Assembly: GCF_029626155.1 (NCBI RefSeq)
Contig: NZ_JARUBL010000001.1
Span: forward strand, 6,228,501-6,292,500
DNA from: Solwaraspora sp. WMMD1047
GTDB taxonomy: Bacteria; Actinomycetota; Actinomycetes; Mycobacteriales; Micromonosporaceae
Direction of reading: 5' to 3'
DNA: 64,000 nucleotides
The notes beneath the pieces were generated by a model. It was given only the letters and a program-made list of their open reading frames with translations. It did not search any database and was not told where the DNA came from. The translations under genes were made by a program, and so were the position numbers. Numbering within the stretch: position 1 is the stretch's first letter; every line of letters starts with the position of its first letter. Below are positions 8,211 to 16,860 of the stretch, piece after piece.

Positions 8211-9107
8211 ATGAACGCGGAGCACAGGGAGAGCCGGACCAAACGTGAGCTGAATACTTACAACCAACGTCCTTACCAGGCGCGGCCAGCGGCGCACGGT
8301 CCGACGCCTCACGGGCCGACGCCCGACGGCGAATCGGTCGACGACCAGCCGCATTCGGAACCAGCACCGCCGCCCAGCCCGGACGAGCCCGGCGACGACC
8401 CCGAACAGCCGATCCAACCTGCCGAGCAGCAGCCGCGGCCGGGCTGGCGGCGGCGGTCGATTGGGGCGGACGGTGAGGGTGGCGCCGAGCACGCGCCCGA
8501 GCCGCCGTCGTGGCGATGCGGCTGTGGTCAGCCCTGGCCGTGCATCGCTCTCGCCGAGGAGATCGAGGCCGAATTTCGCCGCGATCCGAAGTGGACGGAG
8601 CAGACGTTCGAGCGGCTGCTCCGGCAGGCCGCCGCCGATGTCGGCGTGCCGCCCGATGCGCTCCGGCACCGGTTCCTGCCCTGGTCGACCGATCCGGCCC
8701 GGCACTGCCGGCACCAACTCGACCGGTACCGCTGGGACTGCTCACAGTGCGCGGCGCCCTGGCCGTGTCCGCCGGCCCGGATCGAACTGACCGAGGCGTA
8801 CGCGGGTGATCCGCTCGGGCTGGCCGATCTGATGGGGCGGCTACTCGTCCAGGCGACCCCGGTCGCTGGTATTCCCGAAGCCGAGCTGACCGAGCGGTTC
8901 ACCGGCTGGGTCGAGCGGTGGCTCGCCGTACCCGTCGATCCGCTGCTGCTCTCCCCCGCCGGCCTGCAGCGCTGGTTGGTGGGACAGGCCCGGACAGCGG
9001 TGCACGTCCACTGGCCCGGCACCAACGGCAGCTGCCAGCTCTGCCTCACCCCGCGCTGCTGGAGCCTACGAGCCGCCGCGACCTACCTGCACAACGCAGC
9101 CCCCTGA
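8211..9107 (+). CDS. Cysteine-rich protein of unknown function, 298 aa
   Basis: No known family is recognised. The first 100 residues are proline- and charge-rich and probably disordered. From about residue 100 the protein folds into two related modules, each opening with a cysteine cluster and the shared sequence PWPC (RCGCGQPWPCIALAEEIEAEF, then DCSQCAAPWPCPPARIELTEAY). A third cluster, CQLCLTPRCW, follows an HVHW stretch near the C-terminus. The spacing suggests zinc or another metal. An ATG at 8211 follows a GAGAGGTGG sequence. It is read towards the TetR gene and sits in an accessory stretch next to the XRE-DUF397 pair. It may be a nucleic-acid-binding protein, but that is a guess. Confidence 0.7.
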   Translation: MNAEHRESRTKRELNTYNQRPYQARPAAHGPTPHGPTPDGESVDDQPHSEPAPPPSPDEPGDDPEQPIQPAEQQPRPGWRRRSIGADGEGGAEHAPEPPSWRCGCGQPWPCIALAEEIEAEFRRDPKWTEQTFERLLRQAAADVGVPPDALRHRFLPWSTDPARHCRHQLDRYRWDCSQCAAPWPCPPARIELTEAYAGDPLGLADLMGRLLVQATPVAGIPEAELTERFTGWVERWLAVPVDPLLLSPAGLQRWLVGQARTAVHVHWPGTNGSCQLCLTPRCWSLRAAATYLHNAAP

Positions 9108-9131
9108 CCCGGCTCGACGCCCAGATTCCAG

Positions 9132-9713
9132 TTAGGTCAGTGCGGTTGCGGCGGTGCGCAACTCGGCGAGCACGTCGGCGGCCAGGGTGGCGACGTCCTG
9201 GTCGTCGGCGGTGGCCTCGAGCCAGCGGGTGTAGGTCACGTGGAAGGCTAGCCCGATCAGCGCGGCGACCAGGTCCGCGGTCAGGCCGGTCAGCCCCCGC
9301 TCGCGCAGGGCGTCGGTGATCGCCGCAGTCTGGGCCTGCTGTTTGAGCAGGTCGCGCTCGCGCAGTTCGGGGTTGTCGGCGACGACTGCCTGACGCCGCG
9401 CGTACCACAGCCGCTTGGCCGGGTCGAAGATCGGCAGGATCCCGCGCAGGACCTCGTCGACCAGGCCGAGGGGCGTGGTGGCGGGCGGGGCGTCGGCGAT
9501 CGCAGCCACGGCCCGGTCGGCGATCAAGCCAGTGCCAGCGAACAGTACCTCTCGCTTGTCGGCGAAGTGCCGGAAGAACGTGCTTTTCGCCGTGCCGGCG
9601 CGCTCGGCGATCTCCGCCGCCGTGGTGTTGTCGTAGCCGCGCTCGAACAGTTCCAGGGCAGCATTCTGCAGGCGTTCGCGAGTGTCCGGTTCCCATCTGC
9701 CCATGGACGTCAT
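9132..9713 (-). CDS. TetR family transcriptional regulator
   Basis: This 193-residue repressor has an N-terminal TetR helix-turn-helix (LQNAALELFERGYDNTTAAEIAERAGTAKSTFFRHFADKREVL) and a helical ligand-binding C-terminal domain. It is divergent from an SDR gene; two matched 22-bp operators lie between them, one 6 bases from this start. It therefore very likely represses both itself and the SDR gene and is released by a ligand related to the SDR substrate. The start at 9713 gives MTSMGRW; an internal ATG at 9704 is equally possible. Confidence 0.92.
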   Translation of the reverse strand: MTSMGRWEPDTRERLQNAALELFERGYDNTTAAEIAERAGTAKSTFFRHFADKREVLFAGTGLIADRAVAAIADAPPATTPLGLVDEVLRGILPIFDPAKRLWYARRQAVVADNPELRERDLLKQQAQTAAITDALRERGLTGLTADLVAALIGLAFHVTYTRWLEATADDQDVATLAADVLAELRTAATALT

Positions 9714-9719
9714 CCTAGG

Positions 9720-9741
9720 TGATGGGACCCCGGTCCGATCA
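9720..9741. promoter_or_regulatory. TetR operator candidate, copy 1
   Basis: A 22-bp palindrome with 10-bp arms (TGATGGGACC and GGTCCGATCA, central CC). The consensus shared with copy 2 is TGAT-N-GGACC-NN-GGTCC-N-ATCA. It lies 6 bases upstream of the TetR start, where binding would block transcription of the repressor. Confidence 0.8.
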
Positions 9742-9751
9742 TGTGTTACGG

Positions 9752-9773
9752 TGATAGGACCAGGGTCCCATCA
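9752..9773. promoter_or_regulatory. TetR operator candidate, copy 2
   Basis: A 22-bp palindrome with arms TGATAGGACC and GGTCCCATCA around AG, the same consensus as copy 1. The two copies start 32 bp apart, about three helical turns, so two dimers would bind on the same DNA face. It ends 20 bases before the SDR start. The outer halves of both copies also form a long inverted repeat that spans 9713-9780. Confidence 0.8.
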
Positions 9774-9793
9774 CCTAGGAGAGCGAGCCACGG

Positions 9794-10522
9794 ATGGACT
9801 TCATCGGCAAGACCGCCATGGTCACCGGATCCGGCGCGATCGGCGGCCTCGGCCACGCGATCGCGAAGATATTCGTCGCCCGCGGCGCCACCGTCATCCT
9901 CACCGGGGTCGACCGGGCGCGCGGCGCCGAGGTCGTCGCCGACCTCGGCGGAGACGCCCGCTTCCTGACGGTCGATCTGAGTAGCATCGACGAGGTGCGC
10001 CGCTTGGCAGACGAAGCCGGCCCGGTCGACATTCTGGTCAACAACGCGGTGGCTTACACGATGGCGCCAACGGTGGAGCAGGACCTCGACGAGTACGACG
10101 CGGCGTTCGCCGTCAACGTCCGGGCGCCGTTCGTGCTCACCGCCACACTGGCCCCGAAGATGGTCGCGAACGGCGGCGGCAGCATCGTCAACATCTCGTC
10201 GACCGCCGCTGCGAAGGCCGAGCCCGGCATGACCGTCTACAGCGCGACGAAGGCCGCCATAGAGGCCTTGACGCGTGCCTGGGCAGCCGAGTTCGTCGGA
10301 GGGAACGTGCGGGTCAATGCCGTCCGGCCCGGCCCGATGCACACCTCCAAGCTGGTCGGCGCGCTGGGCCCGGACCTCGGCGGCCTGGGGCAGGCGGTGC
10401 CGATGCGCCGCTCGGCCGACCCGTCCGAGGTCGCCGAGGTCGTTGCGTTCGTCGCCAGCGACAAGGCGAGCTTCATGACCGGCGCGACGATTGCCACCGA
10501 TGGCGGCCGCGCCGCCATCTGA
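9794..10522 (+). CDS. Short-chain dehydrogenase/reductase
   Basis: A classical SDR of 242 residues, NAD(P)-dependent. The cofactor-binding glycine motif is TGSGAIGGLG, the NNA motif is LVNNAVAY, and the catalytic serine, tyrosine and lysine lie in NISSTAA and TVYSATKAA. The C-terminal part (VNAVRPGPM, FMTGATIATDGG) is typical of 3-oxoacyl-ACP-reductase-like members. It would oxidise an alcohol or reduce a ketone; the substrate is unknown. It is divergent from a TetR repressor with operators between, so it is probably induced by its substrate or a toxic carbonyl compound. Confidence 0.9.
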   Translation: MDFIGKTAMVTGSGAIGGLGHAIAKIFVARGATVILTGVDRARGAEVVADLGGDARFLTVDLSSIDEVRRLADEAGPVDILVNNAVAYTMAPTVEQDLDEYDAAFAVNVRAPFVLTATLAPKMVANGGGSIVNISSTAAAKAEPGMTVYSATKAAIEALTRAWAAEFVGGNVRVNAVRPGPMHTSKLVGALGPDLGGLGQAVPMRRSADPSEVAEVVAFVASDKASFMTGATIATDGGRAAI

Positions 10523-10615
10523 TCTGACGCAGCACCCCTCGGCTGGCACACGCACGCCGGCGCCCTGATCGTTGCGCAGGTCCTGAAATGCCCGGCTGAC
10601 CGGCAGGCGGCCCGC

Positions 10616-13600
10616 TCACCCGCGTAGCCGGGCGATCGGCTCGGGCTGTCGCTGGTCGGGCAGCCAGGACGCAAGTTCCGGCTCCCGCACCGGGCGGGAG
10701 AAGAGATAACCCTGGGCGTACGCACAACCCATGTCCATCAGCACGGCCCGCTCCACCTCGGTCTCCACCCCCTCGGCGATGATCTCCAAGCCGAGGGTGG
10801 CGGCCAGCCGGAGCACCCCCTCGACCAGCAGCCGCTGCCGCCGGGAGGTGGCCACCGTCTCGGCGAACGAACGGTCCAGTTTGATCACGTCGGCCGGCGT
10901 CTGCTGCAGGTAGCTCAGCGACGAGAAGCCGGTGCCGAAGTCGTCGATCGCCACCCGCAGCCCGAGCGCCCGCAACTCGTTCAGCTCCGCCCAGACCGGT
11001 TCCTGATCACGCAGCAGCAGGCTCTCGGTGATCTCCAACATCACCCGGGCCGGCGGCAGTCCGGCGTCGTCGATGGCCGCACGCACCTTCGCGACGAAAC
11101 CGGCGATGCGCAGTTGCCGGGCCGAGACGTTGACGCTCACGTACGGCGCGGCGCCGTTGCCCGCCGCCGACTGCCAGCGGGCCGCCGCGGCCAGCGCCTC
11201 CCGCAGCACCCACTCACCGAGCGGCTCGATCAGGCCGGCCTCCTCGGCGAGCGCGATGAACTGCTCCGGCGGCACGGCGCCCCGGGCCGGGTGCTGCCAC
11301 CGCACCAGCGCCTCGAAGCCGACCGCCGTGCCGAGCCGCAGGTCGACGATCGGCTGGTACTCGACGGTGAAGCTGAGCCGGCGGACCGCGTCCACCAGCG
11401 CGGTCCGCAGCTCCAGCCGCTCAATGATCGCGGCGTGCAGCTCGGACTCGTACCGGCACCAGCGTCCCTTGCCGGCCCGCTTGGCCACGTAGAGCGCCAG
11501 GTCGGCGCGTTGTAGCAGCTCCCCGGCCCCGGTCGCGTCGGCGCTGGTCGCCACGCCGACACTCACCGACCCGGTGATCAACACCTCGTCGACCGGGTCC
11601 ACGGCGTCGGCCGAGCCGGCCACACCAGCCGAGCCGGTCGCGTCGACGGTCACGGTGAGTGGTTCGGCGAAGGCGGTGACGATCCGCTCGGCGATCCGCT
11701 CGACCTGCTCGGGGCCGGCCGCGGTCGGCACCAGGACGGCGAACTCGTCGCCGCCCAGCCGGGCCACCACCGCGCCATCCGGGTCATCCGGCTCGCCGCC
11801 GACCAGCTCGCAGAGGCGCTGGCCGGCCGCGACCAGCAGCGCGTCGCCGACCGCCTGGCCATGGCTGTCGTTGATCGTGGTGAACTCGTCGAGATCGATC
11901 GAGAGCGCGCCGACCGTTCCACCGCCGACCCTGGCCCGTTGCACCGCCTCGTGCACCTGGTCCTGGTAGGAAGCCCGGTTCGCCAGCCCGGTCAGCGCGT
12001 CCCGAACCGCCTGGTGACTCAGCTCCCGCTGCAACCGGCGCCGCTCGGTGACATCGCGCATGGTGAGGACGAAGCCCCCGACCGCCCGGTCCCGGCGCAG
12101 ATCCCGGCAGCTCACCTCCAGGTGCACACGCGTCCCGTCACAGCGCCGCGGACTCCACTCGCGCCACTGCCCCCCGCCCGATCCCGGTGGTCCGGCAGCC
12201 AGCACATCGGCAGCCAGCACACCGGCAACCGACCGCTCGGCAGCCCCCGCGCCAGCGAGCGGCAGCTCGGCGGTCAGGAGAGCGCGCAGCCCGGGTACGT
12301 CGTCGGGATGTACGACCGACGGCAGGTCGCCGCAGTCGGCCGGTTCGACGCCGAGCACCGCGGCGACCGACGGACTGGCGTACCGGATCCGGTGGTCGTC
12401 CCCGACGATCAGGATCACGTCGGCGGTGTGCTGCACCAGGCTCCGGAAGTACTCCTCGCTGACCCGGCGGCTGATCTCCTCGTTCAGGCTGATCCGCTCC
12501 AGGGTGAGGGCTACCTGGGCGGCCAGCACCTCCAGCGAGTCGCGCATCGGACGCAGCACCTTCGGGTCCGCGCCAACCAGCAGCGCACCGACCCGGGGTA
12601 CGCCGGTCGCGCGCTCGTCGAGGACCAGCGGGCAGAGCATCGCGCTCTCGAACGCGCGCAACTGCTCGGCCAGCGCCGGTTGGAGGGTGCCGACCCGCAA
12701 CAGCCGGGTTCGGCGGGCCGCGGCCACGGTCGGCGGCGGATAGTAGGCCGAGGGTGCCGCGACGGCCGGCCCCCAGATGCTCGTCGCGGCGGCCGGCACG
12801 CCGGCGGTCCGGTTCACCGAGAAGACCACCCGGTGCGGGGTGCCCGGCAGCAGTTGGCCGATCGCGGTCCGGGTCGCCCGCTCGACCTCCCGGGCGTCCC
12901 GGGCCGCCACCAGCGCCGCGCCGGCTACCCGCAGGGTGCGTTCCCGCGCCACCGCCACCCGGTGCGCGTCGGCCGCGTCCGAGAGCCGGTGCAGCACCAG
13001 CACGAACGAGATGCCGGAGGCGACCGCGATCACCGCGCCGTCGCGGACGTCGCCCAGCAGCGCCTGCAGCAGCAGCACCGCCGGGGCCAGCAGCGCCGCG
13101 AACCCGAGCAGCACCAGCCTGGTCCGACCGACCTCGCGCTGCGGCGGGTCGGCGCGCTCGGTGAGCGCGGCCATCCCGGGGTGCAGCGCGGCGGCGCTCC
13201 AGCCGAAGTAGAACAGGAACCAGCCCAGCTCGACCACGCCGCCGGCCTGCCAGTAGTCGTTGAGCACCGCGACGCTGTAGGTCAGGTCGGCCGCGAGCAT
13301 CCCGGTCGCGCCGGCCACCAGCAGCATCGCGGCCGGGTTGCGGCGGTCGGTCAGCAGCAGCCGCACGGTGGCCGCGACCACCAGCGCGTCCGCCAGCGTG
13401 TACGCGGAGAGCGCCGACCGTTCGAAGGAGGCGGGTCCGGGAGTCACCACGAAGGGGTGGATCAGGAAAACCCAGAGCAGAAACAGCGCGGCGGTGCTGA
13501 ATACGAGGAAGTCGAGCAGCCCGGAGCGGTCCCGGGCACCGGCGTTGGCCCTGGTCAATCCGAGCAGGCCGGCCCCGATGAGCGGAAACATCAGCAGATA

Positions 13601-13891
13601 GAAGACGTCGGAAGCGGACCCGGCGGCGGAGTCGTACTGGTCGGCCGAGCCGGCTACGACGGCGAGATAGAGCACGTCGCCGATCGAGAAGGCCAGCACC
13701 CCGGCGGCGAGCAGCCACCACGCGTACCCCCGGTGCGGCCGGTGCCGACGGATGCCGTAGCCGAGGGCGGCGACGCTGAGCAGCCCGATCGCGGCGGTCA
13801 CCGGGACGCGCTGGCCCGGCGCGGCGTAGAAGCAGCCGATCAGCACCGTCATTCCCGCGGTGTAGCCGGCCATCACCCGTCGAACTGACAC
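10616..13891 (-). CDS. Membrane-bound PAS-GGDEF-EAL cyclic-di-GMP protein
   Basis: A large signalling protein of about 1090 residues. Eight or more hydrophobic segments fill the first 320 residues, followed by a GAF-like region, a PAS domain (YFRSLVQHTADVILIVGDD), a GGDEF domain and an EAL domain. The cyclase signature RLGGDEFAVL is intact. No RxxD inhibitory site is seen five residues before it. The phosphodiesterase residues are present: FEALVRW, NVSARQL, LEITESLLL, IDDFGTGFSSL, KLDRSF and IIAEGVET. Both synthesis and breakdown of cyclic di-GMP are therefore possible. The GTG at 13891 is preferred because longer starts overlap the upstream kinase gene; the ATG at 13873 is the alternative. 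Confidence 0.9.
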   Translation of the reverse strand: MSVRRVMAGYTAGMTVLIGCFYAAPGQRVPVTAAIGLLSVAALGYGIRRHRPHRGYAWWLLAAGVLAFSIGDVLYLAVVAGSADQYDSAAGSASDVFYLLMFPLIGAGLLGLTRANAGARDRSGLLDFLVFSTAALFLLWVFLIHPFVVTPGPASFERSALSAYTLADALVVAATVRLLLTDRRNPAAMLLVAGATGMLAADLTYSVAVLNDYWQAGGVVELGWFLFYFGWSAAALHPGMAALTERADPPQREVGRTRLVLLGFAALLAPAVLLLQALLGDVRDGAVIAVASGISFVLVLHRLSDAADAHRVAVARERTLRVAGAALVAARDAREVERATRTAIGQLLPGTPHRVVFSVNRTAGVPAAATSIWGPAVAAPSAYYPPPTVAAARRTRLLRVGTLQPALAEQLRAFESAMLCPLVLDERATGVPRVGALLVGADPKVLRPMRDSLEVLAAQVALTLERISLNEEISRRVSEEYFRSLVQHTADVILIVGDDHRIRYASPSVAAVLGVEPADCGDLPSVVHPDDVPGLRALLTAELPLAGAGAAERSVAGVLAADVLAAGPPGSGGGQWREWSPRRCDGTRVHLEVSCRDLRRDRAVGGFVLTMRDVTERRRLQRELSHQAVRDALTGLANRASYQDQVHEAVQRARVGGGTVGALSIDLDEFTTINDSHGQAVGDALLVAAGQRLCELVGGEPDDPDGAVVARLGGDEFAVLVPTAAGPEQVERIAERIVTAFAEPLTVTVDATGSAGVAGSADAVDPVDEVLITGSVSVGVATSADATGAGELLQRADLALYVAKRAGKGRWCRYESELHAAIIERLELRTALVDAVRRLSFTVEYQPIVDLRLGTAVGFEALVRWQHPARGAVPPEQFIALAEEAGLIEPLGEWVLREALAAAARWQSAAGNGAAPYVSVNVSARQLRIAGFVAKVRAAIDDAGLPPARVMLEITESLLLRDQEPVWAELNELRALGLRVAIDDFGTGFSSLSYLQQTPADVIKLDRSFAETVATSRRQRLLVEGVLRLAATLGLEIIAEGVETEVERAVLMDMGCAYAQGYLFSRPVREPELASWLPDQRQPEPIARLRG

Positions 13892-14019
13892 CCGTCTCCC
13901 GTCAATTGCCACTATGGCCGTACCCGATGCCGGTAGCCGCCGTCGCGAAAGTGCTTGTCGCCGGTTTACCAGTATCCGATGCGCTTCGCTATCGCCTCGC
14001 CGGGTGCCGATGCGGACGA

Positions 14020-14685
14020 TCAACGACTGTGGTCGCACCGGTGGTCCGATGCGGACAGCCGCACCATCAGGTCGGCCCGGCCGGCGGTGGCGGCGATCAG
14101 TTCCGCGTTCACCTGGTCGGTGCCGCGGGCGCGGGCGGCCGCCTCGACCGGGTCGCGGCCGTACGCGATGTGCCGGTCGGTGAGCCGGCGCAGCCGCTCC
14201 CGCTGGTCGAGGTCGAGGTACCAGACCTCGTCGAACAGGTCCCGCAGCTCGCCCCAGGGGTGCTCCGGCATCAGCAGGTAGTTCCCCTCGGTCACCACCA
14301 GCCGGACGTCGGGCGGTACCGGGATCGCGCCGGCGACCGGTTCCTCGATGTCGCGGTGGAACTCGGGCGCGTACACCGGCAGCGGTCCGGGGTTGCGCAG
14401 CCGGTGCAGCAGCGCGACGTAGCCGGCCGCGTCGAAGGTGTCCGGTGCGCCCTTGCGGTCGCGCCGGCCGAGTCGGCGCAGCTCGACCTCGGCCAGGTGG
14501 AAACCGTCCATCGGCACCAGTGCCGCGGTCGGCCCGAGCTCGGCCACCAGCGACGCGGCCAGGGTGGACTTGCCGGCACCGGGCGCCCCGGCGATGCCGA
14601 GCAGCCGGCGCGGTCCGGTGTCGGCGAGGTTGCGGGCCCGGGCCACCAGCTGAGCCAGCGTCAGCGCGCGGGGGTCCGCGCTCAG
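14020..14685 (-). CDS. Uridine-kinase-like P-loop nucleoside/nucleotide kinase
   Basis: This is a P-loop kinase with the Walker A sequence GIAGAPGAGKSTLA. It has an MDGFHL motif and a VVTEGNYLL motif, the pattern of uridine kinase/phosphoribulokinase-like proteins (PanK/CoaA relatives and fructose transport protein FrcK-like). It probably phosphorylates a nucleoside or sugar. The start is uncertain: no ATG or GTG lies in frame before the conserved LTLAQLV. The CTG at 14685 overlaps the TGA of the upstream SIMPL gene (CTGA) and may be the translationally coupled start. The GTG at 14646 would give a shorter but complete kinase domain. The stop is at 14020. Confidence 0.82.
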   Translation of the reverse strand: MSADPRALTLAQLVARARNLADTGPRRLLGIAGAPGAGKSTLAASLVAELGPTAALVPMDGFHLAEVELRRLGRRDRKGAPDTFDAAGYVALLHRLRNPGPLPVYAPEFHRDIEEPVAGAIPVPPDVRLVVTEGNYLLMPEHPWGELRDLFDEVWYLDLDQRERLRRLTDRHIAYGRDPVEAAARARGTDQVNAELIAATAGRADLMVRLSASDHRCDHSR

Positions 14686-15332
14686 AGTTCCGGCTCGCTG
14701 ATCGTGAACCGCGCCTCGACGCTGGCGTGCACGGTCTGCGGCTGCGGATCGAGGTCCAGCTCCGGCCCGGCGCCGCCGGCGTCGTGTCTGGCCATCCCGT
14801 ACGACATCCGGGTCATCGTCACCGGTTGGGCCGTCATCCCGGTGTCGGCCAGCTCGACCAGCGAGAGCACCCGGGCACCGAGGGCGCCGGCGTACTCCCG
14901 GGCCCGGCCGACCGCCTCGGCGATCGCGTCCCGGCGGGCGTCCCGGTGGACCGGGCTGCCGGGCCGCAGCGCCCACCAGGGGCCCGAGACGCTGGTCTGG
15001 TCCTGGTCGGCGAGCCGGAGCATCAGCTCGCCGAGCACCTCGAAGTCGGTCACGGTGACGGTGGTGGTGACCCGGCCGTGGTACGCCACGACCCGCTCCC
15101 GGGAGCCCTTGACCTCGGGCCGGACCGACAGGTCGGCGGTGTCGCGGCGTTCGATCGCAGGCCCGTAGCGGTCGAGCAGGCCACGGATCGCCTCCGCCCG
15201 TTCGGTGAGCCGGGCCAGGGTCGCCGGCCGGTCACCCTGACGGGCGGCGACGGTGACCGAGAACCGCGCGATCTCCGGCGGCACCTCCCGGACGACCTCG
15301 CCCCGGACGGCGACGATCGGAGCATCGACCAT
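14682..15332 (-). CDS. SIMPL domain (DUF541) protein
   Basis: A 216-residue protein with the SIMPL/DUF541 fold: IVAVRGEVVREVPPEIARFSVTV at the start and the central RVVAYHGRVTTTVTV strand are characteristic. Family members are mostly periplasmic and of unknown biochemical role, some linked to oxidative stress. This copy has no signal peptide, so it is probably cytoplasmic. It lies 24 bases after dapC on the same strand and overlaps the kinase gene by 4 bases. ATG start at 15332. Confidence 0.85.
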   Translation of the reverse strand: MVDAPIVAVRGEVVREVPPEIARFSVTVAARQGDRPATLARLTERAEAIRGLLDRYGPAIERRDTADLSVRPEVKGSRERVVAYHGRVTTTVTVTDFEVLGELMLRLADQDQTSVSGPWWALRPGSPVHRDARRDAIAEAVGRAREYAGALGARVLSLVELADTGMTAQPVTMTRMSYGMARHDAGGAGPELDLDPQPQTVHASVEARFTISEPEL

Positions 15333-15356
15333 GCGGCCACCCTATCGGCCGGTAGG

Positions 15357-16448
15357 TCAGGCGGCGAGGCGGTCGACCGCCGCCGCGACCCGTTCGTCGG
15401 TGGCGGTGAGCGCGACCCGGACGTGCCGCTGTCCGGCGGGGCCGTAGAAGGCGCCCGGTGCGACCAGGATGCCGCGTTCGGCGAACCAGCCGACGGTGGC
15501 CCAGCAGTCCTCGTCGCGGGTGGCCCAGAGGTAGAGCCCGGCGCCGGAGTCGACGATCTCGAAGCCGGTGGCCTGCAGCGCGGCCCGCAGCGCCGTCCGG
15601 CGGGCGGCGTACCGGTCACGTTGCGCCCGCACGTGGGACTCGTCGCCGAGCGCCGCGACCATCGCCGCCTGGACCGGCGCCGGCATGATCATCCCGGCGT
15701 GTTTGCGGACCGTCAGCAACGCGTCGACCAGCTCCGGGTCACCGGCCACGAAGCCGGCCCGGTAGCCGGCCAGGTTCGACCGTTTGGAGAGCGAGTGCAC
15801 GGCGAGCAGGCCGGCGTACGAGCCGTCGCAGACCTCGGGGTGCAGGACCGAGACGGGGGACTCCTCCCAGCCGAGCGAGAGGTAGCACTCGTCGCTGGCG
15901 ACCACCGCACCGCGTTCCCGTGCCCAGTCGACCACCTTGCGCAGGTGGGCGGCGGGCAGCACCCGGCCGGTCGGGTTGCCCGGCGAGTTGACCCAGACCA
16001 GCTTGACCCGGGAGGTCGGGCCGACGGCGGTGAGCGAGTCGGCCCGGACCACGGTCGCCCCGGCAAGCCGGGCGCCCACCTCGTAGGTGGGGTAGCAGAC
16101 CTGCGGGATGACCACCACGTCCCCGGGGCCGATGCCGAGCAGGGTGGGCAGCCAGGCGACCAGCTCCTTCGAGCCGATCGTCGGCAGCACCCCGACGGTG
16201 GCCGGGTCAGCGCCGCAGGCCCGACCGACCCACCCGGCCAGCGCCGTACGCAGGGCGGCCGTGCCGGCGGTGAGCGGGTAGCCCGGCGTGTCCGTCGCCG
16301 CGCCCAGCGCCGCCCGGATCGACTCCGGAACCGGGTCGACCGGGGTGCCGACGGAGAGGTCGACGATGCCGTCGGGGTGCCGGGCGGCGGCGACTTTGGC
16401 CGGCTCCAGCAGGTCCCACGGGAAGTCGGGCAGCCCGCCGGCCACCAT
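15357..16448 (-). CDS. dapC: Succinyldiaminopimelate aminotransferase
   Basis: A PLP-dependent class I/II aminotransferase of 363 residues that would transfer an amino group from glutamate to N-succinyl-2-amino-6-ketopimelate, the step between DapD and DapE. The PLP lysine is in SLSKRSNLAGYRAGF. The substrate-carboxylate arginine is in the C-terminal HVRVALTATDE region, and NSPGNPTG is the usual phosphate-side motif. Placement directly after a ferredoxin gene (5 bases) is the conserved actinobacterial fdxA-dapC arrangement, which supports the specific assignment over a generic aminotransferase. Confidence 0.92.
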   Translation of the reverse strand: MVAGGLPDFPWDLLEPAKVAAARHPDGIVDLSVGTPVDPVPESIRAALGAATDTPGYPLTAGTAALRTALAGWVGRACGADPATVGVLPTIGSKELVAWLPTLLGIGPGDVVVIPQVCYPTYEVGARLAGATVVRADSLTAVGPTSRVKLVWVNSPGNPTGRVLPAAHLRKVVDWARERGAVVASDECYLSLGWEESPVSVLHPEVCDGSYAGLLAVHSLSKRSNLAGYRAGFVAGDPELVDALLTVRKHAGMIMPAPVQAAMVAALGDESHVRAQRDRYAARRTALRAALQATGFEIVDSGAGLYLWATRDEDCWATVGWFAERGILVAPGAFYGPAGQRHVRVALTATDERVAAAVDRLAA

Positions 16449-16453
16449 CGCGG

Positions 16454-16780
16454 TCAGTGTTCGGCCGCGCGGGGCGGCTGGGCCGCGACGAAGGGGGTGT
16501 CCTTCTCGACCTTACCGATCTTGGAGGCCCCGCCCGGCGACCCGAGGTCCTCGAAGAATTCGTAGTTGGCCGTGGTGTAGTCCTTCCACTGCTCCGGCAC
16601 GTCGTCCTCGTAGAAGATCGCTTCCACCGGGCAGACGGGCTCACACGCCCCGCAGTCGACGCACTCGTCGGGGTGGATGTAGAGCATCCGGTTGCCCTCG
16701 TAGATGCAGTCGACCGGGCACTCCTCGATGCACGCCTTGTCGAGCAGATCAACGCACGGCTCGGCGATGATGTAGGTCAC
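16454..16780 (-). CDS. fdxA: Ferredoxin, 7Fe type
   Basis: A 108-residue seven-iron ferredoxin. The N-terminal cluster ligands are in [17 protein letters not shown] (a 3Fe-4S site with the second cysteine region modified) and the second cluster in [15 protein letters not shown] (4Fe-4S). The rest of the protein is the long C-terminal extension normal for actinobacterial FdxA. It is a small cytoplasmic electron carrier. The GTG start at 16780 sits about 6 bases after GGAGGAGAAG. It is followed by dapC in the same operon; a direct functional link between the two is not established. Confidence 0.95.
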   Translation of the reverse strand: MTYIIAEPCVDLLDKACIEECPVDCIYEGNRMLYIHPDECVDCGACEPVCPVEAIFYEDDVPEQWKDYTTANYEFFEDLGSPGGASKIGKVEKDTPFVAAQPPRAAEH

Positions 16781-16860
16781 CGACTCTTCTCCTCCGCAAT
16801 CCACGCCGCGATCACCCGCGACGGTAAGAGCCTAGTATCTCGCCGGAGAGGGGGTTGATC

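Noticed and set aside
14445-16565. Plus-strand frame of about 700 codons
   Set aside because: It is the shadow of the kinase, SIMPL, dapC and fdxA genes on the minus strand, all of which have clear domains.
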